Below are positions 34,614 to 43,274 of a DNA stretch of 64,000 nucleotides, piece after piece (position 1 is the first letter of the stretch; each line of letters begins with the position of its first letter). The stretch lies in NCBI GenBank assembly GCA_036770365.1, contig DAIPJH010000005.1, positions 62,001-126,000 of the forward strand, in the 5' to 3' direction. The position numbers and the translations under genes were made by a program. This stretch comes from DAIPJH01 sp036770365 (GTDB lineage Bacteria; Pseudomonadota; Alphaproteobacteria; Rickettsiales; UBA998). The notes under the pieces are model-generated. The model was not told where the DNA came from, searched no databases, and saw nothing but the letters and a program-made list of their open reading frames with translations.

Positions 34614-35947
34614 ACCAACTCACCCTTCAAACTACTTCCTGTCGCATGCGTGATGCGCACACGCACCAACTGCCCCGCAAATGCTTCCGCATTCGCTACA
34701 TGCACCGATTGTAAATAGGGGCTACGACCCAACATCTGCCCTTCTTCGCGCCCTTCGCGGTCTAAAATCACATCCATTTCCTTACCCACGCACGCACGAT
34801 TAAACGCCTCAGCGGAACGATTCAGCAGAGTTTGCAACACCGACAAACGCTTTTCCTTCACATCCTCAGGCACTTGATCGTCTCTGTCAGCCGCTGGCGT
34901 TCCAGGTCTTGGGCTATATTTGAACGAATAGGCAGACGCATATCCAACCGACTCTGCCACACGCAGTGTATCCTGAAAATCCTCATCAGTCTCACCCGGA
35001 AAACCAACAATAAAATCACCTGAGAACGCCATATCAGGGCGATAAGAACGTAATTTATCTAGCACCGCCAAATAATCCGCTGCCTTATGCCCACGGTTCA
35101 TCTTTTTAAGTACCGCGTCTGAACCAGCCTGAATCGGCAAATGCAAATACGGCATTACTTTGGGCAAATCACGATGTGCAAACAGCAAATCTTCTGACAT
35201 ATCACGCGGATGTGAGGTCATATAACGAATACGGTGCAAGCCTTCAATTTCCGAAAGTCGCGCCATCAACCCAGCAAGTGAAAGTGTTTTCCCCTCACCA
35301 TCAGCCCCATGATACGCATTGACATTTTGCCCAAGCAGCATTACGTCCATCGCGCCTTTATTCTCGACCAAATCACGAACTTCATGCACCACATCCGCCA
35401 CAGGGCGTGAATATTCTGCCCCACGGGTATACGGCACAACACAAAACGTACAAAACTTATCGCAGCCCTCTTGAATCGCTACAAACGCAGAAGAACCTTG
35501 CGCCTTTGTTGTTTGTGGCAACAAATCAAATTTCTGCACTTCGGGGAAATCCAGTGCAATCTGTCCCGATTTTTTCTGCGCTTCCAACACAAGACGCGGT
35601 AACTGATGATACGCCTGCGACCCCATCACAATATCAACATACGGCGCACGACGCAAAATCTCTTCACCTTCTGCCTGTGCAACGCAACCACCCACCGCAA
35701 TCAACACCTGCTTACCCTCAGATGCACGCTTTTCCTTGAGTTCACGCACACGACCAAGATCTGAATAAACCTTCTCCGCTGCCTTCTCACGAATATGGCA
35801 CGTATTAAGCACGATCACATCCGCATCGTCTTGTTCCGAGGTCGCCTCAAACCCATGCGGAAGCATCACATCTTCCATACGCAGCGAATCATAAACATTC
35901 ATCTGACAACCCCATGTTTTTACATGGATTTTTTTAGGAGCTTGCAT
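34610..35947 (-). CDS. miaB: tRNA-2-methylthio-N6-dimethylallyladenosine synthase
   Basis: 445 residues, a radical-SAM methylthiotransferase. The N-terminal UPF0004 domain binds a 4Fe-4S cluster through C14, C50 and C88; the radical-SAM motif is C162-x3-C166-x2-C169 (GCDKFCTFCV); a TRAM domain ends the protein near 385-445. It methylthiolates i6A37 in tRNAs reading UNN codons. The start is the ATG of MQAPKKIHVKTWGCQMN. A promoter resembling TTGTGA-16-TATGGT lies upstream on the minus strand at about 35988-36015. Confidence 0.96.
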   Translation of the reverse strand: MQAPKKIHVKTWGCQMNVYDSLRMEDVMLPHGFEATSEQDDADVIVLNTCHIREKAAEKVYSDLGRVRELKEKRASEGKQVLIAVGGCVAQAEGEEILRRAPYVDIVMGSQAYHQLPRLVLEAQKKSGQIALDFPEVQKFDLLPQTTKAQGSSAFVAIQEGCDKFCTFCVVPYTRGAEYSRPVADVVHEVRDLVENKGAMDVMLLGQNVNAYHGADGEGKTLSLAGLMARLSEIEGLHRIRYMTSHPRDMSEDLLFAHRDLPKVMPYLHLPIQAGSDAVLKKMNRGHKAADYLAVLDKLRSYRPDMAFSGDFIVGFPGETDEDFQDTLRVAESVGYASAYSFKYSPRPGTPAADRDDQVPEDVKEKRLSVLQTLLNRSAEAFNRACVGKEMDVILDREGREEGQMLGRSPYLQSVHVANAEAFAGQLVRVRITHATGSSLKGELV

Positions 35948-36046
35948 GCTACCCTCATACGCTTATAAAGACACAAAAAGAACCGCGCACCATAACGAAT
36001 TTGCAGTTTTTCACAAGTGCATTTATTAAAATCACGAATCTGATAC

Positions 36047-36066
36047 AATGTCATAAAACCGTCATG
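36047..36066. promoter_or_regulatory. Pho-box-like element between miaB and the 198-aa gene
   Basis: Read on the plus strand this is AATGTCATAAAACCGTCATG, containing TGTCATA-AAAC-CGTCAT, one mismatch from the E. coli PhoB consensus core. A TATAAT lies 17 nt after CGTCAT (36083-36088), upstream of the plus-strand gene at 36119. Its reverse complement is the same box found at 17488, 28507 and 54803. Confidence 0.6.
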
Positions 36067-36118
36067 AAAAATACATATACATTATAATTCACTTTATTTT
36101 TTACCTAAGAGACACACC

Positions 36119-36715
36119 ATGCCGATCCCCATTCCAATATCAACAAACAAAAGCCCCGTAGATACCAAGCTCACACAAGAAGCTTTGCAAGCACCACATA
36201 TCTATACTATTGGTCACAAAGGAAAATATATAGCCGCCATCAAAGATACGCTCTATGCAATTTATGAAAACCAAGACAAACTAAAAGGTAAACCATCACC
36301 ACTTTCTATGGAGATTGATGACCCCGACAACTTACATGCGTTAATAAAAGGACACCGTGAACAACATAGTAAATACATAGAATCAAAAGATTATCCTTCA
36401 GAATATCAAACAGCAACCGTAAATCTTGTCCGCGCCTATCAAAGGGCAAAAGGCATTCCTGCAACTGGACAAATTGGCGATAAGACCAAAGCTTCACTTT
36501 TAGAAGACTTAGAATCACTTCAAAAACAACATCTTATAACAGATAGACAAATAGAGAAAAAAGGGATAGAAAACCAGAAACTTATGAGTGATGGCGGACG
36601 AAAAATTGCATTTGAAGGTTTAAACATTCCCACGTTAGCAAATGTATCGCTATCAAGAGACGATGCACCTCAGAATCTTCCGAGAAAACCATCTGAAGAA
36701 ATCCAGATCACCTAA
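36119..36715 (+). CDS. Peptidoglycan-binding-domain-like protein without signal peptide
   Basis: 198 hydrophilic residues. A region around 92-133 (EYQTATVNLVRAYQRAKGIPATGQIGDKTKASLLEDL) fits the peptidoglycan-binding domain 1 helix bundle, with the GIPATGQIGDKT turn typical of it. No signal peptide or transmembrane segment is seen, and the N-terminus is Pro/Ile-rich (PIPIPIS). The C-terminal 60 residues are charged and probably disordered. It may be a secreted or injected protein or an internal regulator; a lysozyme or peptidase domain is not present. A Pho-box-like element and TATAAT lie just upstream. Its stop overlaps the convergent tsaB stop. Confidence 0.65.
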   Translation: MPIPIPISTNKSPVDTKLTQEALQAPHIYTIGHKGKYIAAIKDTLYAIYENQDKLKGKPSPLSMEIDDPDNLHALIKGHREQHSKYIESKDYPSEYQTATVNLVRAYQRAKGIPATGQIGDKTKASLLEDLESLQKQHLITDRQIEKKGIENQKLMSDGGRKIAFEGLNIPTLANVSLSRDDAPQNLPRKPSEEIQIT

Positions 36716-37335
36716 AATGCTGCCTTCGTTGGCAATTTCGCATCAGGTGGACGGATATAAAGCGGTATTGGAATATGAATTTCTATACCACTTTTTTGTG
36801 CAAGCTGACACAACACATAGGCACTGCGCGAGACATCGTACATCTGCACAGAACAGATAGCATCTAGTCCTGCAATAGTGGTGACCACCACATCACTCAC
36901 AAGTACTTTCACTTCTTCTTGCAACACCATACGTGCTTCATCACGTGACATCATACCCTGAAAACTTTGCACAAACACCATGCCGCGCCCAGCGGGTAAG
37001 ACAGCATGCACAATAGCTTTTCCACGATCATACGCCATCATTTCCATCGTCGAAAATCCAACAAGTGGTTTATTCGCCGCCAATGCGATACCTCGCGCTG
37101 CCGCCAATCCCACGCGAATCCCTGTAAAGCCACCCGGTCCAATCGCCACACTCAGCGCGTCTACATTCTCGTACCACAGCCCAGCATCATGCAGCACCGA
37201 CTCCACCCACATCAGCAGTGATGATGCCTGCGATTCACGCTCCAGCACATGCTTCCCTGCAAGCTCTTTTGCGCCGCAACAAAGCGAGACACTGGTCTGT
37301 CCCAGCGCAGTATCTATACCTAAAACAACACTCAT
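36712..37335 (-). CDS. tsaB: tRNA threonylcarbamoyladenosine biosynthesis protein TsaB
   Basis: 207 residues from the ATG at 37335, which forms a four-base ATGA overlap with the tag stop; the open frame continues upstream but only inside tag. The ASKHA N-terminal motif VLGIDTALGQTSVSL and the VDALSVAIGPGGFTGIRVGLAAARGIALA segment (about 58-86) define TsaB. It is the scaffold partner of TsaD in t6A synthesis on ANN-decoding tRNAs. Downstream genes on this strand are absent; it converges on the peptidoglycan-binding-domain gene. Confidence 0.92.
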   Translation of the reverse strand: MSVVLGIDTALGQTSVSLCCGAKELAGKHVLERESQASSLLMWVESVLHDAGLWYENVDALSVAIGPGGFTGIRVGLAAARGIALAANKPLVGFSTMEMMAYDRGKAIVHAVLPAGRGMVFVQSFQGMMSRDEARMVLQEEVKVLVSDVVVTTIAGLDAICSVQMYDVSRSAYVLCQLAQKSGIEIHIPIPLYIRPPDAKLPTKAAF

Positions 37336-37901
37336 CCGCCCAGCTCCGCATGGCGCGGACAGCATACCAAATGATCATTGACCATTCCCACCGCCTGCAT
37401 CATCGCATAGCAAATAGTCGAGCCTGCAAACTTAATTCCGCGTGTTTGCATATCTTTACTAAGTTTATCTGAAATGGTCGTACGCGGCGGGATATCACGC
37501 ATCTCACGATGATAGTTAATAATCGGTTTTCCCTCAACAAACCTCCATAGATACGCATCAAACGCCCCAAATTCTTCTTGGATTTTCAAAAAAGCTTGTG
37601 CATTGATAATACTCGCTGCCACCTTTGCACGGTTACGAATGATACCGCTATTTTGCAAAAGCTCAAATTGCTGCGCCGCATCAAAACCTGCAACAATCTC
37701 AGGCTTGAACCCTTGATACGCAGTGCGATACGCATCACGACGCTTTAAAATCGTTGCCCAACTCAACCCCGCCTGCGCGCCTTCTAAAATCAGAAATTCA
37801 AACAGCTTTACATCATCATGCACAGGCACACCCCACTCACTATCGTGATAGGCCATCTCTTCTGGCGTTTTCATCGCCCATGCACAACGTTGTACACTCA
37901 T
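37332..37901 (-). CDS. tag: DNA-3-methyladenine glycosylase I
   Basis: 189 residues from the ATG at 37901. The N-terminal MSVQRCAWAMKTPEEMAYHDSEWGVP contains the first zinc Cys (C6) and His; the C-terminal MVNDHLVCCPRHAE supplies the remaining His/Cys ligands. Between them lies the helix-hairpin-helix-like core with FLILEGAQAGLSWATILKRRDAYR. It removes 3-methyladenine from DNA. It begins one base after the lysA stop and overlaps tsaB, so lysA-tag-tsaB is a compact run. An earlier in-frame Met at 37925 lies inside lysA. Confidence 0.93.
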   Translation of the reverse strand: MSVQRCAWAMKTPEEMAYHDSEWGVPVHDDVKLFEFLILEGAQAGLSWATILKRRDAYRTAYQGFKPEIVAGFDAAQQFELLQNSGIIRNRAKVAASIINAQAFLKIQEEFGAFDAYLWRFVEGKPIINYHREMRDIPPRTTISDKLSKDMQTRGIKFAGSTICYAMMQAVGMVNDHLVCCPRHAELGG

Positions 37902-37902
37902 C

Positions 37903-39162
37903 TCACACAACCCACTTCGGCACAATCTGCCCTGCCATCATCTCATCATAACTCAGGCGCGAACGTACCACTTCCCATTTATCGCCTGAGACCATCACTT
38001 CAGGCGCAAGTGGACGGGCATTATAGGTTGACCCCATCACCGCGCCGTACGCACCGCATGAACGCAACGCAGCCAACTCACCCGCACGAAGTTCTGGCAA
38101 GATGCGTGAGACTGCAAAGGTATCGCCCGTTTCGCACACAGGACCTACCACATCCACCGCTTGCAACGCACGTGTATCATCATTCACCACAGGAATAATA
38201 TGGTGATATGCTTCATACAACGATGGACGAATCAAATCATTCATCGCCGCGTCCACAATCACGAAATTTTTGCCTGCACCTTCTTTGATGTAAATCACCT
38301 GCGTCACCAAAATCCCTGCATTCCCAGCAATCACACGCCCTGGTTCAAACATCAACGTCGCACCCATACCCCCCACTGCCGCACGAACAATCTCGCCATA
38401 CGCGGCAGGAAGAGGCGGAGTATTCTCATCATAAGGAATGCCCAAACCACCACCCAAATCAATCACAGGAATCGCATGACCTGCGGCGCGAAGCTCCAAC
38501 ACAAACGCACGCACGCGCTCAAACGCTGCCTTAAACGGAGCTAAGTCTGTAAGCTGCGAACCAATATGCACCGACACGCCCTGCACGCGAATATTAGGAA
38601 GTTCAGCCGCACGGTTATACACCGCGAGTGCCTGTTCCATCGGAATCCCGAATTTATTTTCGCTTTTACCCGTCGAAATCTTCGCATGGGTTTTTGCGTC
38701 AACATTTGGATTGACCCGCACCGCAATCGCGGCTTCTTTACCAAGCTCCACCGCCACGTCTGAGAGCAACTCCAGCTCAGGATAAGACTCAACATTGAAC
38801 TGAAAAATATTCTGCGACAGCGCATACGCCATCTCATCACGGGTTTTCCCCACCCCTGAGAACACGATATTTTCAGGCTTCACCCCAGCCTTAAGTGCAA
38901 GGCGAATCTCACCACCTGAGACCACATCCGCACCACAACCCTCCGCAGCTAACGTCGCTAGCACTGCCAAATTGCTATTACACTTCACCGCAAAACAAAT
39001 CTTCTTCGCCACGTCACCAATCGCTTCATCATACACACGGTAATGCCGCTTGAGCGTCGCACACGAATATAAATAAAACGGCGTCCCTACCTGCGCAGCA
39101 ATCTCCGAAACGCGCACATCTTCAGCGAATAATTCATTATTTTTATAATTAAAAAAATCCAT
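37903..39162 (-). CDS. lysA: Diaminopimelate decarboxylase
   Basis: 419 residues, alanine-racemase-fold PLP enzyme. PLP lysine K60 in CFAVKCNSN, the HIGSQLTD motif near 197-204, the LGGGLGIPY phosphate-binding loop near 235-243, EPGRVIAGNAG near 272-282 and GPVCETGDTFA near 340-350, followed by the YGAVMGSTYNARPLAPEV C-terminal active-site part. It makes lysine from meso-diaminopimelate. It follows argH and lptM on the minus strand, the usual alphaproteobacterial order. Confidence 0.96.
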   Translation of the reverse strand: MDFFNYKNNELFAEDVRVSEIAAQVGTPFYLYSCATLKRHYRVYDEAIGDVAKKICFAVKCNSNLAVLATLAAEGCGADVVSGGEIRLALKAGVKPENIVFSGVGKTRDEMAYALSQNIFQFNVESYPELELLSDVAVELGKEAAIAVRVNPNVDAKTHAKISTGKSENKFGIPMEQALAVYNRAAELPNIRVQGVSVHIGSQLTDLAPFKAAFERVRAFVLELRAAGHAIPVIDLGGGLGIPYDENTPPLPAAYGEIVRAAVGGMGATLMFEPGRVIAGNAGILVTQVIYIKEGAGKNFVIVDAAMNDLIRPSLYEAYHHIIPVVNDDTRALQAVDVVGPVCETGDTFAVSRILPELRAGELAALRSCGAYGAVMGSTYNARPLAPEVMVSGDKWEVVRSRLSYDEMMAGQIVPKWVV

Positions 39163-39198
39163 GTTTTTACTAACTTCTAGGTTTCAATTTACTATCAC

Positions 39199-39226
39199 GT
39201 CATTGCCGCGCTACGCTCGCAATGAC
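39199..39226. repeat. GTCATTGC-type palindrome between lptM and lysA
   Basis: GTCATTGC (39199-39206) pairs with GCAATGAC (39219-39226) around CGCGCTACGCTC. This is the head of a dispersed repeat found in many proteobacteria; a diverged relative lies at 49938-49988. Confidence 0.65.
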
Positions 39227-39227
39227 C

Positions 39228-39368
39228 CTACTGCGCATCCCTCGCGGCCTTCGCTTCTTTTTCCTGCTGTTTTTTCGCTGCATCACTTGGGCGCATCAAA
39301 TCACCCTTCAACCCACACGCAGACAATGACAACACCACAAGACTTAATCCAAGTACTAGTTTTTTCAT
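39228..39368 (-). CDS. lptM: LptM/YifL-like small lipoprotein
   Basis: 46 residues from the ATG at 39368, two bases after the argH stop region. A lipoprotein signal peptide (MKKLVLGLSLVVLSLSACG) has the lipobox LSAC with Cys18, followed by GLKGDLMRPSDAAKKQQE, the G-L-K-G-x-L motif of LptM. In E. coli LptM promotes maturation of the LptD-LptE LPS export complex in the outer membrane. The location between argH and lysA is typical. Longer upstream frame lies within argH. Confidence 0.85.
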   Translation of the reverse strand: MKKLVLGLSLVVLSLSACGLKGDLMRPSDAAKKQQEKEAKAARDAQ

Positions 39369-39369
39369 C

Positions 39370-40770
39370 TTACAACCCAAACCTTTGCTTTGCTTCAACA
39401 ATCGCAGTCCGAACATTCTCTGGCGCAGTGCCACCAAAACTCGTACGTGATGCTGCTGAGTGATCCACCGTTAATACGTCAAACACATCCTGCGTAATGC
39501 GCTCATCCACGCTTTGCATGTCCGCCAATTTCAAATCTGAGAGCGTACAGTTTTTGGATTCTGCGAGGCGAACCACTGCGCCTGTAACATGGTGGGCGCG
39601 GCGAAATGGCATATCAAGCATACGCACCAGCCAATCCGCAAGGTCGGTCGCCGTTGAATAACCGCCTGATGCTGCCTCGCGCATCCTAAGCGCATTCACC
39701 TGCAAATCTTCAATCATACCCGCCGTCACTTTTAGGCAAATCACCAACTGATCATGCGCAATAAACACTGGCTCTTTATCTTCCTGCATATCCTTATTAT
39801 AGGCGAGCGTCAGCCCCTTCATCACAGTCAGCAAGGTAATAAGCGATCCTGTCACACGCCCGACCTTAGCTCGCACCAACTCCGCTGCATCAGGATTACG
39901 CTTTTGCGGCATGATGCTCGAACCACTGGTGAAACTGTCCGACATTTTGACAAAACCAAACGGCGAGGACGACCAAATCACCAACTCCTCCGCCAAGCGA
40001 GAAAGATGGGTGGCGATAATGCTACCGACACTCAAAAACTCCAACGCAAAATCACGCGCAGACACTGCGTCCAGCGAATTACGCATCGGCGCGTCAAACC
40101 CAAGCAATCCTGCGGTTTGGTGACGGTTAATCGGAAACGATGTCCCCGCCAACGCAGCCGCCCCAAGCGGACATTCATTCATATTCTCACGCGCACTCGC
40201 CACGCGCTTACGGTCACGCCCAAACATCTCAACATACGCCATCAAATGATGCCCAAACGTCACAGGCTGCGCAGTTTGCAAATGAGTAAAACCCGGCATA
40301 ATGGTTGCAGCATGTTCCTCCGCACGTTTCACCAAAACGGCTTGAAGGTCTTTGAGCAACACATCCAACCCATCCAGCGCATCACGCACATAGAGCCTGA
40401 AATCGGTCGCCACTTGGTCATTGCGCGAACGCGCTGTATGCAGCTTACCCGCCACATCGCCGATCTTATCCTTTAAGCGTGATTCCACATTCATGTGGAT
40501 ATCTTCAAGCTCAGTCTTAAACTCAAGCTGACCTATTTCAATCTCCACTAGAATCTCACGAAGCCCCCCCATGATGGCAGCACCTTCATCTGCCTTCAGC
40601 ATCCCCACCGCGACCAACATTTCGCAATGCGCTAACGACCCAGAAATATCCTGTTCATACAAACGCTTATCCACATCAATCGACGCATTGATTTCTTGCA
40701 TCAACGCATGAGGGCCTTTTTCAAAATGCCCACCCCACATAGGGTTGGCAGAACGTATTTCCTGTGTCAT
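39370..40770 (-). CDS. argH: Argininosuccinate lyase
   Basis: 466 residues from the ATG at 40770, which has GGA seven bases upstream; an ATG at 40791 without a clear site would add seven residues. The fumarase/aspartase signature GSSIMPQKRNPDAAELVRAK is present near residue 280, with HTARSRNDQVATDFRLYVRDA near 111-131 and the catalytic-region HLQTAQPVTFGHH near 160. It splits argininosuccinate into arginine and fumarate. tlpA is divergent, 51 nt away. Confidence 0.96.
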   Translation of the reverse strand: MTQEIRSANPMWGGHFEKGPHALMQEINASIDVDKRLYEQDISGSLAHCEMLVAVGMLKADEGAAIMGGLREILVEIEIGQLEFKTELEDIHMNVESRLKDKIGDVAGKLHTARSRNDQVATDFRLYVRDALDGLDVLLKDLQAVLVKRAEEHAATIMPGFTHLQTAQPVTFGHHLMAYVEMFGRDRKRVASARENMNECPLGAAALAGTSFPINRHQTAGLLGFDAPMRNSLDAVSARDFALEFLSVGSIIATHLSRLAEELVIWSSSPFGFVKMSDSFTSGSSIMPQKRNPDAAELVRAKVGRVTGSLITLLTVMKGLTLAYNKDMQEDKEPVFIAHDQLVICLKVTAGMIEDLQVNALRMREAASGGYSTATDLADWLVRMLDMPFRRAHHVTGAVVRLAESKNCTLSDLKLADMQSVDERITQDVFDVLTVDHSAASRTSFGGTAPENVRTAIVEAKQRFGL

Positions 40771-40821
40771 ACTGCTATCCAATTTCAGCATTATTTAAAC
40801 GTAACCTTAGAACGTAGAACC

Positions 40822-41349
40822 ATGAGACTCGCAAGCATTTTTTTTATTTCATTAAGTCTTTGCTATAGCACAAACAGTGCGTTGGCTGCAAAAGACTGGC
40901 AACTTTCATGGGTAGATAAACCCTTTGCACCTGCGACAATGATGGTAAAAGATATGAACAACAAAGATGTTACCTTAGATCTTTCACAGAACAAACCAAT
41001 CTTATTAAACTTTTGGGCAACATGGTGTCCGCCCTGCGTTAAAGAAATGCCAAGCTTACTCAAACTCGAACAAACCTATAAAAAACAAAACCTACAAGTC
41101 ATCATCGTCTCAGAAGACGGCAAAGGATTTGAAAAAATCACGCCGTTTTGGCAAGAAAAAAAACTTCCCGAAACAAAGGCATCTTATTTTGACAAAGACA
41201 GCAAACTCATGCAACAACTACGTATTGGAGGACTGCCCACCACGTTTCTTATCAACGCAGAAGGGAAAATCATAGGTAAAATCGAAGGCGGCGCAGAGTG
41301 GAATTCACCTTCACTGAAGAAAATGCTAGAGCAGAAATTATTAAAGTAA
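40822..41349 (+). CDS. TlpA-like periplasmic thiol-disulfide oxidoreductase
   Basis: 175 residues from the ATG at 40822. A signal peptide (about 1-21, MRLASIFFISLSLCYSTNSALA) is followed by a thioredoxin fold with the active site WATWCPPCVKEMPSL near 69-83 and the cis-proline region GGLPTTFLINAEGKIIG near 130-146. TlpA/ResA-type proteins reduce disulfides for cytochrome c or oxidase assembly in the periplasm. The divergent argH-tlpA pair is common in alphaproteobacteria. The stop adjoins the convergent HAD gene with no gap. Confidence 0.9.
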   Translation: MRLASIFFISLSLCYSTNSALAAKDWQLSWVDKPFAPATMMVKDMNNKDVTLDLSQNKPILLNFWATWCPPCVKEMPSLLKLEQTYKKQNLQVIIVSEDGKGFEKITPFWQEKKLPETKASYFDKDSKLMQQLRIGGLPTTFLINAEGKIIGKIEGGAEWNSPSLKKMLEQKLLK

Positions 41350-42198
41350 CTATATTATTCCAAACACAGGTAGCGTCACCTGCGGGCGCGCACCGTCCTC
41401 AGCTATCACGTCTTCTAATATAGAAAAATCATACGCGCCATGGATATAAAGCCGCTCTTTAAGAATACCACCCAGCACCAACGCAGAGTCCACCCCTGCG
41501 CGGTTTGCTCCTAAAATATCAGTATGTAAGCTATCGCCGATCGCGCAAATCTTGGATTTTGGTAGCCCTTCAAAACGCCCCAAACACGCATCATACACAT
41601 TTATATGCGGCTTACCAAAATACATCACCTCACCGCCCATACCTTCATAGCATTCAGCAATCATCCCTGCACAACCCAGCCGCTCACCACTTTGACGTAC
41701 CACCACATAATCAGGATTCGCGCAAATCATTGGCTTACGAAGCCGCGCCGCGGTCAGAAGTACAGTTTCTAATTCGCGCATATCCTGCCCGTCATATTCA
41801 AATCCAACATTGAGGATAAAATCCGCTTGCAGCAGCCCTGCACGAGAATAATCCAACCCGTCAAGCACATCCAAATCTTTATCAGGACCAATATAGTAAT
41901 AATGTTTTTTGAACGGATTCTTACCTGAAAAATAACCAAACATCACCTCGCCTGACGTGATCAGATGATCATACATGCACTCATCAACGCCGAGCCGCAC
42001 CAATACCTCCGCAGCGCGATGCGAACGGCGCGGCGCATTCGACAAGATCACAATCTGCTTGCCGCGCTCACGCAAGTAAGCAAAACTCTCACGCACCCCA
42101 GCATATAACTTCTCGCCATCATGCACCACCCCCCACAAATCAAGGATAAACCCTTCATAGAGCTGTGCAAGTTCAGACAGAGAGGAAAGATGCTTCAT
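41350..42198 (-). CDS. HAD-superfamily (class IIA) hydrolase, TIGR01459-like
   Basis: 282 residues. Motif I is FILDLWGVVHDG near 17-28 (nucleophile D20, acid D-equivalent replaced by W-G context), motif II ILSNAPRR near 51-58, and motif III/IV KICAIGDSLHTDILGANRAG near 216-235. The cap lies between motifs II and III (class IIA, NagD-like). The family is widespread in alphaproteobacteria; substrate unknown, probably a sugar or nucleotide phosphate. It lies 12 nt downstream of recR on the minus strand and abuts the tlpA stop. Confidence 0.87.
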   Translation of the reverse strand: MKHLSSLSELAQLYEGFILDLWGVVHDGEKLYAGVRESFAYLRERGKQIVILSNAPRRSHRAAEVLVRLGVDECMYDHLITSGEVMFGYFSGKNPFKKHYYYIGPDKDLDVLDGLDYSRAGLLQADFILNVGFEYDGQDMRELETVLLTAARLRKPMICANPDYVVVRQSGERLGCAGMIAECYEGMGGEVMYFGKPHINVYDACLGRFEGLPKSKICAIGDSLHTDILGANRAGVDSALVLGGILKERLYIHGAYDFSILEDVIAEDGARPQVTLPVFGII

Positions 42199-42210
42199 AT
42201 TCCTACTTTC

Positions 42211-42801
42211 TTAAAAAGGCAACCGCGCTTTGAGAGCTGCGCCGAGCGTACCATCATCGAGATAATCCAGTTCACCGCCCATCGGGATACCCTGTGCAAG
42301 GCGAGTGATACTAACATTGCCATGGCTTAACATCTCAGTAATATAATGCGCCGTGGTTTGGCCATCTACCGTTGCATTGGTAGCCAAAATCACTTCGCGC
42401 ACGTCATCTAAAGATGCCCGTGCGACCAACGTTGAAAGATGTAACTTATCTGGCCCAACCCCATCAATCGCCGACAGCACTCCGCCCAGCACATGATACA
42501 ACCCACGATATTGCTTTGCACGTTCCATCGCCCACAAATCCGCGACATCTTCTACCACACATATCACTGACCTATCACGACGCTCATCGCCGCAGACATG
42601 ACAAGGATTACTGCTATCAAGATTCCCGCAGACCTCACAGGTCACAATCGTCTCCGCCACTTCTTTCAGCGCAGCAAGTAACGGCAGCAACACCTTCTCG
42701 CGCTTACGAATCAAATGCAACGCCATGCGCCGCGCAGATCGTGGCCCCAAACTTGGCAACCGCGAGAGGATGGTGATGAGAGTATCAATGGATGAGGTCA
42801 T
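42211..42801 (-). CDS. recR: Recombination mediator RecR
   Basis: 196 residues. A helix-hairpin-helix start (LPSLGPRSARRMALHLI), the zinc finger C55-x2-C58-x8-C67-x2-C70, a Toprim domain beginning ICVVEDVADLWAMER near 80 and a C-terminal Walker-B-like end with ITRLAQGIPMGGELDYLDDGTLGAAL. It works with RecF/RecO to load RecA on gapped DNA. Order dnaX-ybaB-recR is conserved across bacteria. Confidence 0.97.
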   Translation of the reverse strand: MTSSIDTLITILSRLPSLGPRSARRMALHLIRKREKVLLPLLAALKEVAETIVTCEVCGNLDSSNPCHVCGDERRDRSVICVVEDVADLWAMERAKQYRGLYHVLGGVLSAIDGVGPDKLHLSTLVARASLDDVREVILATNATVDGQTTAHYITEMLSHGNVSITRLAQGIPMGGELDYLDDGTLGAALKARLPF

Positions 42802-42816
42802 GCCGCAGACAATAGA

Positions 42817-43137
42817 CTAAAATGGCATTTTCATGCCAGCAGGCAAGCCCATACCACCTGCGATTTTGCCCATTTCATCGCTAAACGTCGCGTCTGCTTT
42901 TTCTTTCGCATCATTAAACGCGGCAATAATCAAATCTTCCATCACTTCTTTCTCTTCAGGATCAACTAATGATTTTGCAACATCAAGACGCACCATTTTG
43001 CCTTTGCCTGTCACCACAACCTTGACCAAATCACCACCCGAGCGACCATCAAATTCACGCCCTTCGAGTTCGGTCTGCAAATCAGAGATTTTACTCTGCA
43101 TTTGTTGTGCTTGTTTCAGCATTTTTTGAATATTCAT
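42817..43137 (-). CDS. YbaB/EbfC-family nucleoid-associated protein
   Basis: 106 residues from the ATG at 43137 with GGAGAA upstream; 12 more open codons upstream are not needed. MNIQKMLKQAQQMQSKISDLQTELEGREFDG is the family's N-terminal helix, and the end MGLPAGMKMPF is typical. YbaB proteins bind DNA as dimers. It sits between dnaX and recR, 15 nt before recR. The 137-nt gap to dnaX contains a hairpin element and the heptamer array. Confidence 0.95.
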   Translation of the reverse strand: MNIQKMLKQAQQMQSKISDLQTELEGREFDGRSGGDLVKVVVTGKGKMVRLDVAKSLVDPEEKEVMEDLIIAAFNDAKEKADATFSDEMGKIAGGMGLPAGMKMPF

Positions 43138-43196
43138 ATTTGTTCTCCACAATAGTATTTTATTTGCTCCCACTTCGGCATGAATGCCTACACGAT

Positions 43197-43274
43197 GAGC
43201 CTAACACCTTCGGTGACTAAAGGGCAAGGCTTACCGCCCTGCTCCGTCCCATACTAGCAACTAGAAACTAGCAA
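43197..43274. repeat. Composite intergenic element downstream of dnaX
   Basis: A 29-bp unit beginning GAGCCT and ending AAAGGGC (43197-43225) holds the hairpin CACC-TTC-GGTG. It is followed by heptamers ACTAGCA, ACTAGAA and ACTAGCA (43253-43273) that run into the dnaX stop codon. A second copy of the pair lies on the other side of dnaX at 45030-45123, with 24 of 29 positions identical in the hairpin unit. Confidence 0.7.
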
